A DNA stretch of 64,000 nt, taken from Schizophyllum amplum. Lineage: Eukaryota; Basidiomycota; Agaricomycetes; Agaricales; Schizophyllaceae. Shown piece by piece: positions 56,780 to 64,000 of this stretch. Location of the stretch: positions 1 through 64,000 of the forward strand of contig VDMD01000046.1 in NCBI GenBank assembly GCA_007026445.1, read 5' to 3'. Below the pieces are notes generated by a model, which saw only the letters and a list, made by a program, of their open reading frames with translations, was not told the DNA's origin and did no database searches. A program made the translations under genes and the position numbers. How positions within the stretch are numbered: position 1 is the first letter of the stretch; each line of letters begins with the position of its first letter.

Positions 56780-59592
56780 TCATTTTTTCAAACCAGACCG
56801 GACAGCGCCCTATAATAGAGATTCAGCGTCCACCAGAAAAACAGCCAAGGCGATACGGGAAGTCGGGATGTCTCCATACGCCACATATGTTACTTACCAC
56901 CAGTGCGGTGCCATCGTCCTGGTCCAACGACCACCCGAAGACGCCTGCGAGCCCCGCCTCGCGAGCATACACGGCCTTGGAGTTGAGCGAGTAGGTATCT
57001 AAGGTGAGGATGAGTCTCGTTGATGAGAGCAGCGAGTTTGAGCGCTCCGCACCATCATACGTCACGACCGTCCTTGCCGACGTGTTGTACAGGAACGGCG
57101 TATCTGAGCAATTATCCCATGCCTACAGAAGGTTTGTCAGACACGGTCACATGCTCATGGTTTGCCGTAGCATTGGACGAGTCGAGCGATAACACCGACT
57201 CGCACGAGACGGGTGCGTAAAGCAAAGGACAACGAACGTACCATCGTGTACCCGCCACCCTGCCCATACGTCCCATTGGACTGCCGAGCGAGTACCCCAG
57301 CATTCACGAGCGTTGAAAATCCCACTTGCTGACCCCAATACGAGGACAGATCGGCCGCCGCCTTCGTGCTCGACGTCCCTTTGGCTGCGTTGAACGTGGC
57401 TTGGTCCTTCGACGCCGTCGATGCAGCCACCTCCGCCGATGAGCTCCCAGACCGTGGATGAGGCGCATAGAGCGGCGGAGCCTTCTCAGACGTGTCTTCA
57501 GCAGAGGGCTCAGCTGTGTCTTGTTGACCGCCGTTCATAATCTCCATGTCCTTCCTTGGGAGCACACATGCCGCCTTGCCATTCGCTGCGAAACTTCCCT
57601 GAAGCGTAGTTGCCGTACTCTGTCAAGCAAGATCATGCGTCAGCGATTTCTTCCGAGGAAGATTGTTCTTCTACTCACCTCGCTCACATACCCGTAGTAC
57701 GGTACGCCCAGCATCAGCTTCGAGGCCGGAAACCCAGCGCGTGTCCACTGGGAGACTGCCGCTTGCGCAGATGCTTCGGGCAGCGAAGACGTGCCACAGA
57801 GGTTGCCTATGGAGGTGGTCAGCGCGTGAGAACGCCGGAACTCGCAGGCGAAGATACGGCGGATAATTGAGGAGATAATGTAGAAAGGTGTCCATAAGAC
57901 ATTGCACTCACCCAACGGCGCATTCGGTCCAGGATGCGCACTTGCGCCCCATACGTCGTAATTCCTGTTCGTGTATCAGTACGGCTCAGCATGCGCGTTA
58001 TCGACCAGCGTTCAAGCAAGGCGCGCGAGGACAGAAGGCGGACGAAGACGAAGCGAGACGAAGCGAGAAAGCGATAGAGAAACACTCACATGATCCCAAC
58101 CCAGTCCATCTTGTCCGCGTACGCGCTCACATCGGCCAGCGGCGAGCCATTGTTGCCGATCCACGGCTGATGAGCCACCGCCGCAGATATGGTGTGATTA
58201 GTCCCTGCGTCGATGAAATGAAAGGACGAGAGATGAACATGAAGCGAGCGGGAAGAAAGTTGTCAAAAGACAATCTGAAGGCGGTAATATATATTGACGT
58301 ACCCAGTCTATTACGCAGCGCGGTCAAAAAGTGAAGCAGGTTCGCAGCGTCGGCGGCATTGTGGCTGGTGGCAGGAGAAAGAGCGCCGCGTCAGTACGTA
58401 GGCATAGCCTGTTGAGTCGACGACGTACGGATTTCCGGCACCCTCTGAGTTGGGATATTCCTGGATAGACGACATGAGCGAGTTTTCAGGCGGGTATTCG
58501 ATTGGAAGACGAGATATGGTAGCGCCAATAGTCAGGACTGGGGGACGAGGGCGCATGGTTGTGGGAGCGAAGCGCAAAGGTATGGCGGATAGAGAGAAAA
58601 GTCAATCAAGAAATAAAGAACATACCCAGTCGATGTCGACGCCATCGAGCCCAAACTGGTTGATGGCTCCTAGAAGAGCGTCCGCGAATGTCGCGCGGTT
58701 AGCCTACAAGGACGTTTGTCAATATTGAAGTCGAATATATGTGCGAACGGGAAGGGGAGAGGCGTAGACGGTGGGCATATGCGTATTGGCTGATTCGAAA
58801 TCGACGGATAAGACTTTTGACTCTGCACACCTTGCTTGACACCGCGTTTGAGAACCAGTAGCTGCCACCCCAGCCACCGACTGAGAGTACGACCTGGGAA
58901 CAATTAGGGTGCATATATGCGCACAAAATTGATAGCTTACTTTCGTCCCTGCCGCGTGTGCCGCACTGACAAGCCGCGAAAGCGTGTTCTTGCTGCCGCT
59001 GTCCCAGTTGAGACCGTTGCTCTCATTGGGAGTCGCGAAGGCGAAGAAGAGGAGGTCGTATTTGGAGAAGTCGATGTTCTCCGGTGCTATGGTGCCCGTG
59101 CTCCAATCTACGACTCGTCAGGGTCGCGTACTCGCTGCGAACGCCGTCGAGCTCACCAGGATAGTACGCGGCGACGATCTGCGACGCTGCCGCCGCCTTC
59201 ATTTGAAGAGCATCCTTGCGCGACATGGTGGACGGAAGAGCGTCCTCGGGGTCGAATCCGTCTTTGCTTGGTGTTGCTTGTCCGAGGAAGTCTTTGACCG
59301 CGGAATGCGTCGACAACCCAGTGCGCAGAACGTCATTGAGGAAGGCTGACAGTCCCGCCTTCCGTTCCGCGATCAGCGCGTCGTCGACCCACGCGGATGG
59401 CACGAACGTCGTCGCTAACACGCGCTTCGGTGGCAGCTCGAACGCGCCAGGCAGCGCAGCGGCGAGCGCCGCGAACTCGGAGTATCGTCGAAATACAGGC
59501 GCGTCATCGTCGACACGCACGGCGTAGAGAACATGCGGACGCGGGACCGATGTAGTCGTATGCGAGGAAATCGTTACTGACGGTGAGCTCAT
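56780..59592 (-). CDS. PX domain fused to glycoside hydrolase family 18 (chitinase-like)
   Basis: Read on the minus strand from ATG 59592 to TGA 56780-56782 through about ten exons, all in frame. Residues about 15-120 form a PX-like domain: VLYAVRVDDDAPVFRRYSEF, ELPPKRV, ERKAGLSAFLNDVLRTG and AVKDFLGQ. GH18 follows from IVAAYYPDW: KYDLLFFAFATP, VVLSVGGWGGSYWFSNAV, then the catalytic motif FGLDGVDIDW|E with the Glu proton donor at the start of the next exon. YADKMDWVGIMNYDVWG, LGVPYYGY and GVFGWSLDQDDG complete the barrel. An additional Ser/Ala-rich insert lies near the C-terminal third. There is no signal peptide, so the protein is probably cytosolic or endomembrane-associated. The active-site residues look intact; substrate chitin is inferred. 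Confidence 0.8.
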
Positions 59593-60234
59593 CGTCGTCG
59601 AGGGCGTCGTCGTCGGGGTGGTCTGTGCGCTAGCAGCGAGCTACGAGGAGCTTTATGAGGTCCGCGGCCGTGCCTCCTCTCGCGCATGATGACGCTTCTT
59701 TCCGCGGTCGTTGTGCTTCTTAGCGGGAGACCAGAGCGCTATCTGACATGAGAAGCATGCCGCAGGGCCTCTGTCGCGATGCGCGTGACCACCAGGATAC
59801 ATAGCGCTTGTTCTGGATGACGCGGGAGTAGAGGGGCGCGCGCCCGGGCCATCCACGGTCCCCAGGGTGGCAACCGTATCTGTTGACGCGTCCGGTGACG
59901 CATCAGGACTGACAAGTCAACTGTGTTCCTTGACTCTTTTACTAACACGAACTTGAGAGATAGTGGCTGTTGGAACGTTGGACGTTGGATAGTCACAGGC
60001 TTGGAGATGCACAGAGAGACCATCGCAGTTGAGAGTCACTCTGAGGCAAAGCGGAAGTGATAAGTTGATAAACACGTGGCTAGAATACAATCCCGGAACA
60101 AGAACTACCCCATTGGGCGGTACAATGGCAAGAAGTGAGTGAAGCCAAGATTCAACAAGTTACGACGTGAAAAGATAGTATGTAAAACTTAAGTTAAGTG
60201 AGTCCATAAGTACACGCGTCCCACGCCAAGTTCG
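59593..60234. other. Intergenic region between PX-GH18 and the Ser/Gly-rich gene
   Basis: The PX-GH18 promoter and the 3' flank of the next gene. No gene or clear TATA box seen. Confidence 0.35.
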
Positions 60235-61494
60235 TCAGAACCATGACGAGACGAGCGAGAGAAGGACCACCACCAACGCGCTCGTGCCAACCCCCGTACT
60301 CACTCCGGACGAGGCTCCGTTCGCGTCCACGAGTGGCACCGCAGCTCCAATCGTCTCGTTCACGCAGCTGAACATCCCCGTGTCACGCCACCCCGGGAGC
60401 GGCGTGGCCGTTGCATTTACATCCGCCGAAAGCGCAGCGCTGTTGTTGTACCCATGTAATGCCAGCGCCACGCTCGACGCGCGATAGTACTGGACGATTG
60501 ACTCTGCGCGGGGAGTATCGTTGAACGCTGTCGGTGTGCGCGACGTTGTGTTGGAGAGGGACGACGCGCAAGAATCGTAGAGCGCATCCACCAACGAGGT
60601 AGTCGTCGAGTTGTCCGCGATCACCCAGAGCGTGGTATTGCCGGACGCGGAGGCGACCGAGAGCTTCGTGAGCGCTCCTCCAGGCCGAGACGTGTTCGAG
60701 GGTGAGCCGTACTAGATGGAGCGCGTCAGCGGGCGTGAATAGAAGGCACTCAGAGAGGATACGCACCTCGTCTCTGCTTTCCTCAATGTAATGGACCGTT
60801 CCGTAACTACCAGCGAAAACCAACGGCCAGTAGTAATAGGGGAAATTCCGCCCAGCGACATTGCGACCCGAGTAGCCAGCATAGCCGCTGCCATAGGCGC
60901 TAAGCAAAGGTCAGCACTGTGTCAATTAACAGTGCTTCTATGTACTCACCTCGTCCCGTAGATCTGCGACCGCGTCCCGCCCCCCTGCGTCCGGCCCGCA
61001 AACCCGCCAGACGATATCGTCGACTTGGAGCCGCCTCCGTTCCCGTACATCGTCGCCGACTTAGACCCGCTGCCCGGGAAAGAGATCGACTTGGACGAGG
61101 AGGAAGATGACGAGGTGCCGGACGAAGAACCTGACTTTCCACCAGATGAGGAGGATGACGAGCTGCCGGACGATGAACCTGTCTTCCCACCGGATGAGGA
61201 AGAGGAGGAGCTGCCGGATGAAGAACCTGTCTTCCCACTGGATGAGGAAGAGGACGAGGAGCCGGACGAGGAGCCTGTCTTCCCACCGGACGAGGAACCT
61301 GTCTTCCCACCGGAAGAGGAACCTGTCTTCCCGCCGGATGAGGAACCTGTCTTTCCACTGGATGAAGACCCTCCTTTTCCAGAGGAGCTGCTGGATGAGT
61401 GACCACCTCCGCCTTTAGGCGAACGTGGCGCGAGTGCGTCGGCTTTGGCAGAGAGAAAGGGGATGAACATGGTGGGCGGCGAGGCGAAGTTCAA
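60235..61494 (-). CDS. Ser/Gly/Lys-repeat secreted protein with GPI-anchor-type C-terminus
   Basis: Three exons (60950-61494, 60767-60899, 60235-60711) give 1155 nt, 384 aa. A short hydrophobic N-terminus (MFIPFLSAKADALA) precedes nine or so GKTGSSSG-type repeats rich in Ser (about residues 40-130). Then come YGSGYAGYSGRNVAGRNFPYY and the more conserved segment YYWPLVFAGSYGTVHYIEE. The C-terminal region has several N-x-S/T sites, paired Cys (CASSLS, FSCVNE) and ends in SALVVVLLSLVSSWF, the pattern of a GPI-attachment signal. A cell-wall or surface role is inferred. The repeat stretch is expected to be unstable in length. The N-terminal signal is weak, so the start (61494 or Met 9) is uncertain. 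Confidence 0.6.
61107..61370 (-). repeat. Protein-coding tandem repeat (GKTGSSSG-type)
   Basis: In-frame imperfect 24-60 nt units inside the Ser/Gly-rich gene, visible on the plus strand as repeated CCTGTCTTCCCACCGGA. Confidence 0.75.
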
Positions 61495-62638
61495 GTCTGG
61501 CGATGGGGGTGATCGGTGGTCAAGGGGGTGCCAGAAAAGACGCGCGCTTATGTAGAAGTTGAAGAGTGTGGCGTCTCGAGCACGTGAGTTGAGGAAGGTC
61601 GATGCTTGAACTAGGACTTTCTGAGTCAGAATAGGCGCCTGAGGATATTACGACAACGAGGTCACAGGCTCGGGGGCGCGCTGAGATATAGTGAAAAAAA
61701 GCTGTTGAAGAATTATGGTTCCGTGCTGAGGCAGTGATCGGCTGAACAAGGATGAACAGGAGGTGGGCCAGGCAGCGTCCAAAACCGCGTGGAAGGCGGA
61801 TTCGAAGTTGCCGAACAACGTGATGAATTGGCGGGAGCAAACATCGCCTTTGAAGGCTAGTGCTAGCCAGTTTTCTGCCGCATCGGGGAAAGCATGCGGC
61901 AAACACAGCGTCTGTTTGTGACGAACTGATATATTGTGGACCTGCTGAGAATGCAGTAAGCGTACGGATGCAGTGAGCGCCGAGCAACAGGATGGGGGAT
62001 GGGTGTCTATTTCGACCATTCACACCGCTATCGCGCATAGTGAACTGCGAAGGCTCTGAACAACACCAGCACTGAGCAGCTAGTACGACTCACAGCGCTA
62101 TTGTGGTAGATGGGCGCTTGCACAGATTAGGAAGGACCCATCTCATCGGGCAGCGCTTTTTTGGAAAATATACAAGCGCATAGCCTTGCCACAAAGGGTG
62201 GCAGTGTGTAGGTGCCAGACGGCGGTGAACAATCAATATCGGCAGATGCCGGTGGCTGTATGGATATAGTCACGCTGCATCACGTCACTGTTCTCTTTTG
62301 CTCTCGACTGCCATCGAAATGACAATAGCATGTCCTCTATGGAAGACTTGCGCTGCGAATAACACGTCTACGTGGCCTTATCATGATTTTCTCAAAACAA
62401 TAAATTGAATACCGCAACGGAACGGGCATACGGACCCGGCAATTGTTTTTGTTGTCTTGAGTCGCCGGTACGTGCCGGGCGGGATATGTGGCACAGGAGG
62501 TTCATAAGGACGGAAATATTCAGCAACGATACTTTCTCTTACGACCCTCAGACGCCTCGTTCACGCTTTTCACGTCGCTTGTTGATCAAGCTGCACGCTC
62601 TCCGACGCTCGATACTTATCACGCCGAAGACGATCGCC
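61495..62638. other. Intergenic region
   Basis: No gene supported. The long minus-strand open frames here have no recognisable domain. Confidence 0.35.
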
Positions 62639-62780
62639 ATGCCTCGCAACGGTGAGTGCCCTCTACGTCGTGCTCCTTCCCAGCTGACGCTTTTCGTCCA
62701 TACAGAAAATCTTCCCGATGCTTCAGTGGATGATGTCCCCGATACTTCTTTGGCCGCGCAGGTCGCGGCTTTGGCACGCC

Positions 62781-64000
62781 ATGGTCTCTACTGCAGAATT
62801 CGCTCGCGCTTCAGGCGCATCGCGGGAGGGACCCGCCACACTCATGATCGCTTATCCCCAGCTCGCGAACAAACAGCTTGGGATGCCTGACTCTCGCCCG
62901 CCTCTTCGTCTTCGTGCTCGCTATTGTCGCCAGGCGACTGAAAATCGGCAGCGATTGAATATCGAGTCATCGCCATCGACTGCCCCAGTGTTGCCGGCGA
63001 TGGATCTTCCCGGCCCCATAATCTTGTCAGACCATTCCTCGACGTCTCTGGGTCGCCCCATCGAGGAATCTCGCACTCCGTCGCCGCAGGTCACTACCAA
63101 CAATCATCCGTTCTTTACAAGCAGCAACGTGTCTCTGTCCTCCCAGTATGCGACACAGGGGCGTGGAAGAACACCGGAACTGCGTGCATTACGGCGTGAT
63201 CTAGCAGACCTGCGCGACGCAATCATGTGCGGCCTAGCGATACTCGAGAATGACCCTCACACCGCAGGCGTCCGGACCCTTGACATCGAAGAGTCGACAT
63301 GCGCGCAGGTCTTGTCGAGTCGTCTGGGTCATGACGATGTTACGGAAGAATGGCAGACAGTGCCCTCTGCGGTCCCTGCCGGCGAAGGCGCGAGCGGTGT
63401 CGGTGTCAGTGGTCTCTACCCTCCTACGCAAGACGCCGCGTCCCTGTCAGGGCTCGGATTGTACCTCGCCACAACGGACGATCAAGCTATTCCGGAGGAC
63501 GAGGCGCCGGCGCCAATCACCTCCTCTCACTCGAGAGTGAATCATGCGTCTGAAGCTTCTGTTGCTGCCCCCATTGTTAATGAGGGAGATCATATCCTTT
63601 CTGTGCGTCAGCCTTCTGGTAACTCGAAGGCTGCAGTCGCCGCCGCCACTGTCGCCTCGCACCAGCAGCCCCATACCGAAGTTACCGATAGCTCCTACTT
63701 CATCCCTACCTTAGTGGGGCTAGGTAAAGCCAGCTTGGCTTGCGCTGGTGGCTTGGAGCTTATCATCGACGTCGGTACGACGTCCGAAGTCGAGAATTGT
63801 CCCATGATTCTCTTCTGGGGTGACCTGGACAACGCTCTTGAGCAGCTTCCAGATCTCTGTGAGCCGTATACGAAGGGTCTGACACAACTCTTCATGCGTC
63901 TTCGGTGGTCGCGCGATCGGCAAGACTGCGAAATCATGAACAGGGTCATGCTGCGCCTTGAAGAATGCTTGTTTGATCTTTTCGCCATTCATATCATCAT
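62781..64000 (+). CDS. Unidentified protein, 5' part, running off the window
   Basis: The frame from the ATG at 62781 (MVSTAEFARASGASREGPAT) stays open to the last base, about 406 codons, with no stop. An alternative first exon begins at 62639 (ATG CCT CGC AAC) with a GT-AG intron whose acceptor at 62794 joins in phase (MPRN|EFARASG). The first 200 residues are Ser/Thr/Pro-rich and look disordered. A helical segment ELRALRRDLADLRDAI follows, and residues about 305-406 contain SYFIPTLVGLGKASLACAGG then a Leu/Arg-rich helical region (LFMRLRWSRDRQDCEIMNRV). No family recognised. Confidence 0.55.
   Translation, partial: MVSTAEFARASGASREGPATLMIAYPQLANKQLGMPDSRPPLRLRARYCRQATENRQRLNIESSPSTAPVLPAMDLPGPIILSDHSSTSLGRPIEESRTPSPQVTTNNHPFFTSSNVSLSSQYATQGRGRTPELRALRRDLADLRDAIMCGLAILENDPHTAGVRTLDIEESTCAQVLSSRLGHDDVTEEWQTVPSAVPAGEGASGVGVSGLYPPTQDAASLSGLGLYLATTDDQAIPEDEAPAPITSSHSRVNHASEASVAAPIVNEGDHILSVRQPSGNSKAAVAAATVASHQQPHTEVTDSSYFIPTLVGLGKASLACAGGLELIIDVGTTSEVENCPMILFWGDLDNALEQLPDLCEPYTKGLTQLFMRLRWSRDRQDCEIMNRVMLRLEECLFDLFAIHII

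Noticed and set aside
61520..62038. 172-codon minus-strand open frame
   Set aside because: No domain and overlaps another open frame of equal quality. Treated as intergenic.

Overview
The window looks like nuclear DNA from a filamentous basidiomycete, most likely an Agaricomycete of the polypore type. The evidence is many short (about 45-60 nt) GT-AG introns, GC-rich exons in AT-richer spacers, and fungal families: an Ayr1-type SDR pair, a MARVEL protein, a PX-domain AGC kinase, a PX-GH18 chitinase-like protein, an EF-hand/ZZ protein and F-box families. This assignment is from family recognition only; no search was run. There is no sign of bacterial or organellar sequence.

Layout. 1-240: 3' end of a LysM protein. 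729-1433: MARVEL membrane protein. 1669-2426 (-): five-finger zinc-finger protein. 2855-4054 (-): HUS1 checkpoint clamp subunit, interrupted by four apparent 1-nt indels. 5155-9114: PX + AGC kinase with one apparent 1-nt insertion. 10326-11663 and 11731-14734 (-): convergent F-box protein and a long low-complexity protein. 16038-17289: small kinase-like protein. 17468-19640: conserved TPR-like protein. 19957-20593 (-): acidic protein. 20860-22097 and 23346-24595 (-): tandem SDR reductases with identical exon lengths, separated by an inverted-repeat element. 24.6-26.0 kb: repeat-rich spacer. 26055-30625 (-): EF-hand/ZZ protein. 30.6-33.1 kb: gene-poor, with one repeat copy. 33121-35943: secreted acid sphingomyelinase-like phosphodiesterase. 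36322-37483: aldo/keto reductase. 38517-44199: Ser-rich protein ending in a DH-like RhoGEF motif, with two apparent frameshifts. 44967-52143: three tandem F-box/propeller-like paralogues, with a DNA-transposon-like element between copies 1 and 2 and a decayed fourth copy at 52.7 kb. 53482-56264: Ala-rich coiled-coil protein. 56780-59592 (-): PX-GH18. 60235-61494 (-): Ser/Gly/Lys-repeat GPI-anchored-type protein. 62781-64000: 5' part of an unidentified gene leaving the window.

There is no single pathway cluster. The recurring themes are tandem duplication (SDRs, F-box proteins), phosphoinositide-targeted fusion proteins (two PX proteins), chitin-related functions at both ends, and small non-autonomous repeats inserted between the duplicated genes. 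Gene models were spliced by eye; where exon lengths are quoted they were summed and checked for frame.
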